Of a DNA stretch of 64,000 nucleotides, positions 47,071-55,549 are shown piece after piece; positions within the stretch are counted from its first letter, which is position 1, and each line of letters opens with the position of its first letter. The position numbers and the translations under genes are program-made. This stretch comes from JAZGGS01 sp963714405 (GTDB lineage Bacteria; Bacteroidota; Ignavibacteria; Ignavibacteriales; Ignavibacteriaceae), in contig CAVQOH010000002.1 in NCBI GenBank assembly GCA_963714405.1, positions 1,054,001-1,118,000 of the forward strand, given 5' to 3'. Under the pieces are notes generated by a model that ran no database searches, had not been told where the DNA came from, and was given only the letters and a program-made list of their open reading frames with translations.

Positions 47071-49410
47071 ATGAAAAAAACAATCGCAATAATCTGTTTT
47101 TTAATCATTTGCAGTCTATCAATTTCATCAATTTTTGCACAGGAAATGGGCACAGGTGGCTGGAGATTGGAAGAAAAGCAGGTTAGAATTTCAATTGAAA
47201 ATCCTATCCACGTAAAATATTTAAATAAATTAAAACTTAATTATGATTTTCAAGGTGCTGATAAAAACTATATTATCGCTTACGTAACGCCGAGTGAGTT
47301 ATCAAAAATTGAATCGTACGGAATTCCTTACGCGGTTGAAATTGAAGACCTGAACACTTTTAATGATAACTTTTGGGGAATTGAAGAAGCATACCATACT
47401 TACCAGGAAATAATTGATCTTGCTGATAGTCTTGAAACGGCATTCCCAAGTATCTGCAAAAAAATTATCTTTGGTTACTCAATGGGTAACCGTCAATGCG
47501 CTGCGCTAAAAATAAGCGATAATGTTTTAATTGATGAACCGGAAGCAGAAGTTTTATTTGATGGTGGTATTCATGGAGATGAAGTTGGTGGACCGGAAAA
47601 TATTATAAGATTTGCACGTGATCTTTGTTTGCAATATGGTTCAAATCCAACCGTTACTGATTTAATAGACAACCGTGAAATTTGGTTGTATTTAATGGTT
47701 AATCCTGACGGCAGATATTATGATACACGTTATAACAACAACGGTGTAGATCTTAACCGCGATTGGGCTTATATGTGGGATGGATGGGGAGGCAGCACAG
47801 GTCCCTGCTCTCAGGTTGAATCAAAAAACTTAAGAGAGTGCATGTACAATAATCAATTTGTGGTTCATACTACATACCATAGCGGCACAGAATATATTTC
47901 ATGTCCATGGAGTTACCGATCAAGCCAACCGCTTGATTGGAATCATATTTATCAATTAGCTGGAGTTTATTCATCAGTTTCCGGTTATGCAAGTTTAGAT
48001 TACGGACAGGGGAACAGTGGTATGTATCCAATTAATGGAAGTACAAAGGATGGTAACTATGGTGTTATGGGTTCAATAAGCTGGTCAATGGAAATATCTT
48101 ATAGTAAACATCCCCCAACTTCACAAATTGTTCAATATTACAATTGGAATTACCCTTCTATGATTGCTATGATCGAACATGCCGGATATGGAGTAGAGGG
48201 AATTGTTACTGATGCAACAACCGGAGCCCCGGTAACCGCAATCATTTTTGTGAATAATTATTTTCCAACTTATAGTGATCCAACTGCAGGAGATTATCAT
48301 AAATATGTTCTACCCGGAACCTATTCAATAACTGTTATGGCTAATGGATATCAAAGCCAAACAATTAATAATGTTGTTGTAACTTCAAACAACTCTACTG
48401 CAACTGATTTTCAATTACAGCCATTGGGAGGACATTATGTTTATAAGTTTTCTGCTTCGCAAATTCCCAATAATAACTCAGCCGATGAAGGATTAACTTA
48501 CGCAGCATTTGGCGCGCCAGATAACATAAACTACTCAATTGGCAGAAACGGCTGGTGTGTTCTTGATATGCAGTACCCAATTTCGAATGGTGATGGATTA
48601 GATTTTACAGTTCATGAAGGAGATACTTCTCCAGAAGGATTTTACTGCTATGTTGGTGCTACAATTGACGGGCCGTGGATACTTTTAGGAAGCGGAAACG
48701 GTACTACCTCATTTGATATTAGTTCATCAGGTTTAACAGAAGCTCAGTTTATTAGAATTTTGGACGATGGTGATGGTTCATCAATTGCGCCTGACGCAGG
48801 TTTTGATTTGGATGCAATTGAATCACTGCATATAGTTCCGGTTGAATTGGTTTATTTTACGGCTGAAAATATACTTAATGAAGTTATCCTAAAATGGCAG
48901 ACTGCTACGGAAACAAACAACAGCGGATTTGAAATCCAAAAAAGTAAAAAAACAAATACAAAAAATACAAGTGATTGGGTGACAATTTCTTTTATTGAAG
49001 GCAACGGGACCACAACGGAGACGAATGAATATTTTTATAAAGATATAATAAATGAACCTGCAACCTATTACTACCGTTTAAAACAAATTGATATTGATGG
49101 AAGTGTAAATTACAGCAAAGATGTAGAAATAAACATTGGTTCACCTAAAGAGTTTGTGTTATACCAAAACTATCCTAACCCGTTTAACCCTTCTACAACA
49201 ATTAAATTTAATTTACCTGTGCAGAGCAATGTAAAACTTAGCATTTACAATCTTCTGGGACAGCTTGTAGAAACAATTCTTGAAAAGCAAATGGAAGCTG
49301 GTTATCACGAGATTGATTTCAATGCTTCAAATCATTCTTCAGGTATTTATTTTTTCAGGCTTGAGAGTGAACAATTTACAGCAGTTAAAAAGATGCTGTT
49401 AAATAAATAA
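47071..49410 (+). CDS. M14-family zinc carboxypeptidase with T9SS sorting domain
   Basis: The product of about 779 residues starts with a signal peptide (MKKTIAIICFLIICSLSISS). An ATG at 47059 would add four residues. The M14 domain shows zinc ligands in DGGIHGDEVGGPEN (His and Glu near residue 170), the substrate-binding VNPDGRYYDTRYNNNGVDLN with a following Arg, the third ligand His in TTYHSGTEY near residue 270, and a catalytic-Glu candidate in SWSMEISYS near residue 341. A carboxypeptidase regulatory-like domain (GIVTDATTGAPVTAIIFV) follows, then the same linker as the C25 peptidase and a T9SS C-terminal domain (NYPNPFNPSTTIKF). Confidence 0.92.
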   Translation: MKKTIAIICFLIICSLSISSIFAQEMGTGGWRLEEKQVRISIENPIHVKYLNKLKLNYDFQGADKNYIIAYVTPSELSKIESYGIPYAVEIEDLNTFNDNFWGIEEAYHTYQEIIDLADSLETAFPSICKKIIFGYSMGNRQCAALKISDNVLIDEPEAEVLFDGGIHGDEVGGPENIIRFARDLCLQYGSNPTVTDLIDNREIWLYLMVNPDGRYYDTRYNNNGVDLNRDWAYMWDGWGGSTGPCSQVESKNLRECMYNNQFVVHTTYHSGTEYISCPWSYRSSQPLDWNHIYQLAGVYSSVSGYASLDYGQGNSGMYPINGSTKDGNYGVMGSISWSMEISYSKHPPTSQIVQYYNWNYPSMIAMIEHAGYGVEGIVTDATTGAPVTAIIFVNNYFPTYSDPTAGDYHKYVLPGTYSITVMANGYQSQTINNVVVTSNNSTATDFQLQPLGGHYVYKFSASQIPNNNSADEGLTYAAFGAPDNINYSIGRNGWCVLDMQYPISNGDGLDFTVHEGDTSPEGFYCYVGATIDGPWILLGSGNGTTSFDISSSGLTEAQFIRILDDGDGSSIAPDAGFDLDAIESLHIVPVELVYFTAENILNEVILKWQTATETNNSGFEIQKSKKTNTKNTSDWVTISFIEGNGTTTETNEYFYKDIINEPATYYYRLKQIDIDGSVNYSKDVEINIGSPKEFVLYQNYPNPFNPSTTIKFNLPVQSNVKLSIYNLLGQLVETILEKQMEAGYHEIDFNASNHSSGIYFFRLESEQFTAVKKMLLNK

Positions 49411-49433
49411 TTTTTGGATTTACATTTAATTGT

Positions 49434-49458
49434 AAGGCGGCTTACTGCCGCCTTTTTT
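49434..49458 (+). terminator. Intrinsic terminator after the M14 peptidase
   Basis: An 8-bp stem AAGGCGGC / GCCGCCTT with a 5-base loop is followed by a T run, 23 bases after the stop codon. Confidence 0.88.
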
Positions 49459-49579
49459 TGTTTCCGCTGCTTATCTTTTTTGAGAAAAATAACTTCTTAG
49501 AAATAAGAAAAAACACCATTCTTAAATACCCAAAACATTCTTTTAATCAATTTAAGTGATTATTTATTTTTTGTATAAA

Positions 49580-49595
49580 TGGCATTTAATATGCA
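49580..49595 (+). promoter_or_regulatory. Sigma-54-like -24/-12 element before the hydrogenase operon
   Basis: TGGCATTTAATATGCA has GG and GC pairs at exact sigma-54 spacing (10 bases between), with ATGC rather than the consensus TTGC at -12. A start near 49606 would lie about 50 bases before the first gene of the operon, after the terminator at 49434-49458. No activator-binding repeat was recognised upstream. Confidence 0.55.
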
Positions 49596-49655
49596 GAAAA
49601 TTGTATTGTTAATACTGATTGATCAAACAGAATTGAAACATTATAAGGTAACCAA

Positions 49656-50036
49656 ATGGCTAAAATAGTAGTTATAGATGATGATCCCGATATTCTTGAT
49701 GCGAGCAAATTGGTGCTTTCTTCCAAAGGATACGATGTAATAACAGCCAATAACCCAATCGATGGATTTAAAACTGTCCAGGAAGAAAATCCTGATCTTA
49801 TTATTCTTGATGTGATGATGGATGAGCCGGATGATGGATTTTTTCTTGCCCAGAAACTTAGGAAAAATAAATTTACAGGTCCGATAATTATGTATACATC
49901 TGTTTCTAAAACAATAGGAATGGAGTTTGGGATGAGCGAGATTGTACCGGTAGATGATTTTATAGAAAAGCCAATAGCTCCCGATGTATTGGTTGATATA
50001 GTAGAAAAACATCTTAATCTGCAGGTAAAGGAGTAA
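49656..50036 (+). CDS. Receiver-only response regulator in the hydrogenase operon
   Basis: The 126-residue protein is one CheY-like receiver domain: KIVVIDDDPDILDASKLVLS with the acidic pair near residue 9-10, the phospho-Asp in LIILDVMMDE near residue 51, Thr/Ser in IIMYTSVSK, and Lys in DFIEKPIAP. There is no output domain. It starts the operon with hydC, which begins three bases after its stop. Its kinase could be the membrane histidine kinase at 53719. Confidence 0.9.
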   Translation: MAKIVVIDDDPDILDASKLVLSSKGYDVITANNPIDGFKTVQEENPDLIILDVMMDEPDDGFFLAQKLRKNKFTGPIIMYTSVSKTIGMEFGMSEIVPVDDFIEKPIAPDVLVDIVEKHLNLQVKE

Positions 50037-50039
50037 ACA

Positions 50040-50513
50040 ATGCTTGTTGAAGAGAAAAATGTACTAACCGAAGAAATTGAAAATCTTATTAAAAAATACG
50101 GTAACAACCGTACAGTATTGTTACCGGTTTTACAGGATATACAAAGAAAGCACAACCACATAAGTGATTTTGCACAACAGGAAGTTGCACGCCTTTTGGA
50201 TATTCATCCCGTGGAAGTTTACAGTGTCATTTCATTTTACTCATTTCTGCATACTGAGCCAGGAGGAAGAAACATTGTAAGGTTATGCAGAACAATTGTT
50301 TGCGATATGGCTGGTAAGCAAAGTGTTGAAGATGCAATAAAACGTGAACTCGGAATTAACTTTGGTGAAACCACAAAAGATAAACGCATCACCCTTGAGT
50401 ATACAAACTGCCTTGGTATGTGCGATGTGGGTCCATCTATGATTGTTAACGAAAGAGTTTTCACAAAGCTTGATCCTGAAAAAGCAGTAAAAATATTGAA
50501 TGATATTAAATAA
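50040..50513 (+). CDS. hydC: NAD-linked [FeFe] hydrogenase subunit HydC (NuoE-like [2Fe-2S] protein)
   Basis: The 157-residue NuoE-like protein has the thioredoxin-like [2Fe-2S] ligands C-x(4)-C in VRLCRTIVCDMAG near residue 82-87 and C-x(3)-C in YTNCLGMCDVG near residue 123-127. It also has the HNHISDFAQQEVARLLDIHP helical start. It passes electrons between the FMN subunit and the hydrogenase. It sits directly before the NuoF-like hydB. Confidence 0.9.
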   Translation: MLVEEKNVLTEEIENLIKKYGNNRTVLLPVLQDIQRKHNHISDFAQQEVARLLDIHPVEVYSVISFYSFLHTEPGGRNIVRLCRTIVCDMAGKQSVEDAIKRELGINFGETTKDKRITLEYTNCLGMCDVGPSMIVNERVFTKLDPEKAVKILNDIK

Positions 50514-50524
50514 GGTTTTTGAAA

Positions 50525-51735
50525 ATGGATGATATAACAAATATTAGAACAGAAAGAACAGGTCCTGTTCTGTTTTCACCTTATACAAGAGGTGAAGGAA
50601 TAAAAAAAGCAGTATCACTTTCCAGGGAAGATATTCTTTACGAGGTTAAAGAATCTGGTTTAAAGGAAGAGGCGGTGCAGGTTTCCCTACAGCAACAAAA
50701 TGGATGCTAGCAGCGGCAGCAAAATCTGATAAAAAATATATTGTTTGTAATGCAGATGAAGGTGAACCGGGTACTTTTAAAGACCGTGTACTTTTAATGG
50801 AGTATCCGGAACTGGTTTTTGAAGGAATGGTTATAGCTGGTTATACAACAGGTGCACAGGAAGGAATTGTTTACCTGAGAGGTGAATACGAATATATGCT
50901 TTCATCTCTTGAAGATTATCTTTATGTGATGAAACAGGATAAATTGCTTGGAAAAAATATTCTTGGTAAGGATGATTTTAGTTTTGATATCACTATTCGT
51001 CTTGGTTCCGGAGCTTATGTCTGTGGTGAGGAAACTGCACTTATTGAATCTCTTGAAGGACATAGAGGTGAAGCAAGAAACAGACCACCATACCCGGTAA
51101 ATACTGGGTTTATGGGAAATCCGACAGTCGTGAATAATGTAGAAACCCTGGCTGCTATTCCACACATTGTTACAAATGGAGGGGAATGGTTTGGCAAGGA
51201 TGGAACAAACAAATCATCCGGCTCAAAATTATTTTCTATTTCAGGTGATTGTAAAAAGCCGGGAGTTTATGAACTTCACTGGGGAACAACCATAACAGAT
51301 TTACTTAAAATAGTCGGAGGTGAAAACGCTAAAGCTGTACAGGTAGGAGGTGCTTCGGGTGTTTGCATTCCAAAAGATCAATTTGATAGAAAACTCGGTT
51401 ATGAAGATTTATCAACCGGCGGTTCTATTATGATATTTGCTGAAAAAAGAGATATGCTCAAAGTTTTGAAAAATTTTATGGAATTCTTTGAGGAAGAATC
51501 CTGTGGGCAATGCACTCCATGCAGAATTGGTAACACAAAATTACTTGAAGGAATTAAGATGATTGAAAGCGGTAAATACACATTTCAATATATAAATACA
51601 CTTAAAGAGCTTGGCAAAACAATGCAGGTTGCTTCAAAATGCGGATTGGGTCAATCCAGCCCCAACTCATTCATTTCTATTCTGGATAATTTTAAAGATG
51701 AAATCTTCCACTCTGATGGGAAAGGAAGCAACTGA
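50525..51735 (+). CDS. hydB: NAD-linked [FeFe] hydrogenase subunit HydB (NuoF-like flavoprotein), one frameshift
   Basis: The first frame ends at 50710, and a second frame to 51735 carries the rest. At 50661-50670 the text TTAAAGGAAGAGGC needs one extra base to read the conserved LRGRGGAGFPTATKW, so a 1-base deletion is likely. The restored product of about 404 residues has the FMN/NADH motif (GRGGAGFPTATKW; NADEGEPGTFKDR), LGSGAYVCGEETALIESLEG, and the [4Fe-4S] ligands CGQCTPCRIG with a later Cys in SKCGLGQ. It is NuoF-sized. It lacks the N-terminal [2Fe-2S] and C-terminal two-[4Fe-4S] extensions of the larger HydB subunits of bifurcating enzymes. Confidence 0.85.
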
Positions 51736-53656
51736 TGAAAACTGAAGAAATGTTAAGAACACCGGTTAGCCAGCAGCCTCACAGGGTAAAGCCAACTAAT
51801 GGGCACGATGGAATTGGCGGGCGAATTTCAATTAGTATTAATGATAAAGAGATTTCTGTTCCCTTTGGGCAGACTATTTTAGAAGCGTGTAAAGAAAATC
51901 AAATTCATGTCCCAACTCTTTGTCATCATCCGGATCTTTGCATTGCAGGAACATGCAGAATTTGTGTTGTTGAGGTTGAAGGAATGAAAACCCTTCAAAC
52001 AGCTTGTTCATTTCCTATTACTTCTCCTATTAAACTTCACACAACTTCTGCCAATGGTTCGTAAAGCAAGAAGGCATATTAGTCGATCTTCTCTTAAGCG
52101 AACATTACGGTGAATGTTATTCCTGTGTACGAAATAATAATTGTGAACTGCAATCGCTCGCAAAAGAATATGGAGTTGATCAATATACTTTTGGGCATGT
52201 TACTGAACCTACGATTTGAAAGAGATAACTCATCCCCAAGTATTGTTAAGAGATATGAGCAAGTGTGTAATGTGTAAACGTTGTGTAAGAACTTGTATTG
52301 ATCTGCAGGAAGTTGGTGTACTGGAAGCAATTGATAGGGGTGATAAAACACATATAAGTACTTTTATGGAAAAACCACTTGCTGATGTTGTTTGCATTAA
52401 TTGCGGGCAGTGTATAAATCGTTGCCCTACCGGAGCTTTACATGCAAATGATCCATCGGATGAAATTTGGGAAGCAATTGATGATCCGACAAAACATGTA
52501 ATAATGCAAACAGCACCTTCTCCACGTGCAGCAATTGGAGAAGTTTTTGGGCAGGAACCCGGTAAATCATATACGGGAGAACTTAAATACTGCTTTGCGC
52601 AAAATAGGTTTTGACAGGGTATTTGATACAAACTTTACTGCAGATCTTACGATCATGGAAGAAGGAACAGAATTAATAATCAGGTTATTTAAAGCACTTG
52701 TTGAAAAAGATAAATCTGTTTCTCTTCCTCAATTTACTTCTTGTTCTCCCGGATGGGTAAAATATTTAGAACATTTCTATCCAGAATATATTCATAACTT
52801 AAGTTCTGCAAAATCACCCCAGCAAATGTTTGGCGCACTGTTAAAAACTTTTTATGCTAAAGAAACCGGAATTGATCCAAAGGATATTGTAACTGTTGCA
52901 CTAATGCCTTGTGCAGCTAAAAAGTTTGAATGCAACAGACCGGAAATGAATGATTCAGGTTACCAGGATGTTGATTACGGATTAACAACAAGAGAAATGG
53001 GGCAAATGATAAAGGAAGCCGGTATTCATTTACCGGAAATGCCAAAAACTAATTTTGATCAACCGTTTGGTGATGCTTCCGGTGCAGGTTTAATTTTTGG
53101 CGCTACAGGTGGTGTTATGGAAGCTGCTCTTAGAACAGTTATTGAATTGGTTACTGGTAAAAAAACAGAAGATCTTTTTGAAAACGCAAATATTACTCCT
53201 GTAAGAGGTTTTGATGGCGTTAGATATGCTGAACTGCCGATTACTGAAGTAGGACCTGTACCACAAATTTTAAAACATTTAGTTCCCAATTGGGATTGGC
53301 TAAAAGGAGTAACATTAAAAGTTGCAGTTGCTCACGGTACCGCAAATGCAAAAAAAATAATGGAAGATATTAAAGCAGGTGGAAAATTTAGTGAATGTCA
53401 CTTTATTGAGTTCATGGCTTGCCCGGGGGGATGCCTTGGTGGTGGAGGTCAACCTATCCCAACAAATGCGGAGATTAGAAAGAAAAGAGCACAAGCCATA
53501 TATAATGAAGATGAATCACTGAAGGTTAGAAAATCTCATGAAAATGAACACGTCACTAACATTTATGATAAATTCTTAACTGATGGTCCCTGCGGAAAGC
53601 AATCACATAAATTGTTACATACAAGCTATACGAAGAGAGGAAAGTATATAGCGTAG
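51735..53656 (+). CDS. hydA: [FeFe] hydrogenase catalytic subunit HydA (M3 type), five apparent +1 frameshifts
   Basis: Removing one base at each of about 52056, 52081, 52210, 52248 and 52586 restores a 638-residue protein. Its domains are a [2Fe-2S] ferredoxin domain (CHHPDLCIAGTCRIC), a His/Cys3 [4Fe-4S] site (EHYGECYSCVRNNNCELQ), a 2[4Fe-4S] domain (CVMCKRCVRTC; CINCGQCINRCP), and the H-cluster domain. The H-cluster domain has TSCSPGW, MPCAAKKFE and FMACPGGCLGGGGQP, then a C-terminal SHKLLHTSY segment. Without correction only fragments are made. TSCS has Ser where most HydA proteins have the proton-transfer Cys. The rest is well conserved, so either sequence error or very recent loss is possible. 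Confidence 0.85.
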
Positions 53657-53718
53657 TAAGTAGTTTTCAGGGATGCTTTTCCCCAAAAAATATTTACTTC
53701 AATAACTTAAAATAAAAT

Positions 53719-55116
53719 ATGATATTCAGTTTAATCCCACCGTGGGCACATAACTACATGGAGTTTTGGGATTCCATTAGAAGAAGAAACCTTTGGTTCA
53801 TTAAAATGAGATACTGGGCATTTCTTATGCTTTCAAGTATATTACTTTTCTCTTACTTTGTATTAAAGATTGAATATTCTAACGTGCAGATAGTGGTTTG
53901 CTTAACCATATCTGTTTCCATTCTTATATACAATAGTCTTCTACACTTCTTCCGCAGATATCTAAAATGCGAACCCGGTAAAATAAATCCCCTTCATTTT
54001 TCATTGATTCAGATGGTGATGGATTTAGCTGCACTTCTATTATTAGTTTATATTACCGGGGGAATCGAATCGCCGTTGTATATGTTTTTTGTTTTTCACA
54101 TGATAATCGGAAGTTTAATCCTTCCTGGATTTGCTGTTTACACAATGGCTTTCATTGCATATTTACTTTTATTTGGTATGGTATTGCTTGAATACTTTGG
54201 TTTAATTCCTCATCATCCGCTTGCCGGCTTATTAGCAGTTGAATTGAGTAATAACCTGTATTTTATAATTTCATTTATGCTAATATTTGGTGTAACAATT
54301 TTCATCAGCGTTTACCTGGCAAATGGAATAGCTAAACAACTTTATAAACGTGAACGAGATCTTTATGATTCGCTTATTAAGATAAATGCTGCTGAGAAGG
54401 AAAAGCAGAGATATATTATGGGAATTGTTCATGAATTAAAAACTCCTCTTGCTGCAATTTCATCTTACCTGGACTTGGTTTTACAGAAGTTTCTTGGCCC
54501 CATTAATGAAGATGTAGAAGAAAAAATTGCCAGAGCTAAATTCCGCTCAGATGAAGGAATTGGTATGATAAACGATGTTTTAAATGTTTCCAAATTAAAA
54601 TTGTACGATGAATTTGATGAAGAGGATGTTAATCTTGCCGAACTTATTGAAGACATATTGAAGAATAGAAAAGTCTCAGCAGAAGCTCATTTAATTGATT
54701 TAATATTTAAGGATGAAAGAAATAAAAAGATTCATGTCCGCGGTGATAAATTTTTATTAAATCTTGCAATCTCTAACCTCATAGGTAACTCGATTAAATA
54801 TGGAGTAGATGAGGGAAATATCGTTGTTACTTTAAAAAATAAAAACGGGAGCCAGGTAATAGAATTTTGCGATGACGGAATCGGGATTCCAAAAGAAGAC
54901 TTGCCAAAAATATTTAATGATTTTTATCGTTCATCAAATGCAAAAAAAATATCAACAGAAGGCTCAGGTTTAGGTTTATCTGTTGTTAAACAAGTTATTG
55001 AACGTCATAGAGGTACGATTAAAGCAGAAAGTCCATCAAAGATAGGTAGTATGTCAAACCCCGGTACCTGTTTTACAATTGAAATCCCCTCAAATTTAAA
55101 ATCAAAAAAGTACTGA
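53719..55116 (+). CDS. Membrane sensor histidine kinase
   Basis: The 465-residue protein has about six N-terminal membrane segments (residues 30-210) with no extended periplasmic domain. A HisKA domain follows with the phospho-His in MGIVHELKTPLAAIS near residue 238, and an HATPase domain with the N box (LAISNLIGNSIKYG), the G1 box (EFCDDGIGIPKED) and the G2 box (EGSGLGLSVV). The sensing site is probably within the membrane. It follows hydA by 62 bases and may be the partner of the receiver protein at 49656; this is inferred from position. Confidence 0.88.
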   Translation: MIFSLIPPWAHNYMEFWDSIRRRNLWFIKMRYWAFLMLSSILLFSYFVLKIEYSNVQIVVCLTISVSILIYNSLLHFFRRYLKCEPGKINPLHFSLIQMVMDLAALLLLVYITGGIESPLYMFFVFHMIIGSLILPGFAVYTMAFIAYLLLFGMVLLEYFGLIPHHPLAGLLAVELSNNLYFIISFMLIFGVTIFISVYLANGIAKQLYKRERDLYDSLIKINAAEKEKQRYIMGIVHELKTPLAAISSYLDLVLQKFLGPINEDVEEKIARAKFRSDEGIGMINDVLNVSKLKLYDEFDEEDVNLAELIEDILKNRKVSAEAHLIDLIFKDERNKKIHVRGDKFLLNLAISNLIGNSIKYGVDEGNIVVTLKNKNGSQVIEFCDDGIGIPKEDLPKIFNDFYRSSNAKKISTEGSGLGLSVVKQVIERHRGTIKAESPSKIGSMSNPGTCFTIEIPSNLKSKKY

Positions 55117-55127
55117 ATTATAAAAAA

Positions 55128-55162
55128 CGACCTTATGGTCGTATAATCAAACCTTTTGGTCG
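55128..55162. promoter_or_regulatory. Pair of upstream activator sites for the 55223 sigma-54 promoter
   Basis: Two 14-base sites, CGACCTTATGGTCG (55128-55141, a perfect CGACC/GGTCG inverted repeat) and AAACCTTTTGGTCG (55149-55162), start 21 bases apart. The second ends about 60 bases before the -24 element. Matching sites lie at 60067-60102. They are probable binding sites for the NtrC-family regulator encoded at 56619-57983. Confidence 0.65.
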
Positions 55163-55222
55163 AATCATTCCCTCAAACAGTTAAGAATTTAGGCAAATTT
55201 TTATTTTTTTAGCACTGTAATC

Positions 55223-55238
55223 TGGCACTCACTTTGCT
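55223..55238 (+). promoter_or_regulatory. Sigma-54 promoter of the small secreted protein / barrel operon
   Basis: TGGCACTCACTTTGCT matches the sigma-54 consensus TGGCAC-N5-TTGCW in full. The predicted start is near 55249, 15 bases before the ATG at 55264; a ribosome-binding AAAGGA lies between. Confidence 0.8.
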
Positions 55239-55263
55239 CTTGTTTAGTAGGAAAGGACAAATA

Positions 55264-55548
55264 ATGAAAAAGTTTTTATACATCATATTGTTACTGGTTT
55301 TTGGATTTTGTTTTAATACAAATGCGCAAAGTGATAGCGTAAAATCAGAAACAAATACGAAAGAGAAAATAAAAACAGAAGAAGAAATCATTCCTTCATT
55401 TAAAAAAGAAAAAAATAAAAAGGATGTGTTTATAGATAAAGATGGTGATGGAATGTGTGATAACAGGGTTGAAGGAATGAGCCTGGATAAAATGAGAAAA
55501 CGCAAAAGAAGTGGCGAAGGTAACGGTAAACATGGGGGTAAAAAGTAA
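55264..55548 (+). CDS. Small secreted Asp-rich/basic protein, sigma-54 controlled
   Basis: The 94-residue product has a signal peptide (KKFLYIILLLVFGFCFNTNAQ), a Lys/Glu-rich region, a calcium-loop-like DKDGDGMCDNR (about residue 58-68) with one Cys, and a very basic Gly-rich tail (RKRKRSGEGNGKHGGKK). The frame is open ten codons further upstream, but that would place the start before the predicted transcription start. The DGDG loop resembles those in the 214-residue protein at 60229, so the two appear to be related effectors of one regulator. No function is known. Confidence 0.75.
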   Translation: MKKFLYIILLLVFGFCFNTNAQSDSVKSETNTKEKIKTEEEIIPSFKKEKNKKDVFIDKDGDGMCDNRVEGMSLDKMRKRKRSGEGNGKHGGKK

Positions 55549-55549
55549 A

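Noticed and set aside
52054..52095. Programmed recoding in hydA
   Set aside because: Five separate shifts would be needed, with no shared slippery heptamer, stop context or downstream structure seen. Kept only as the least likely explanation.
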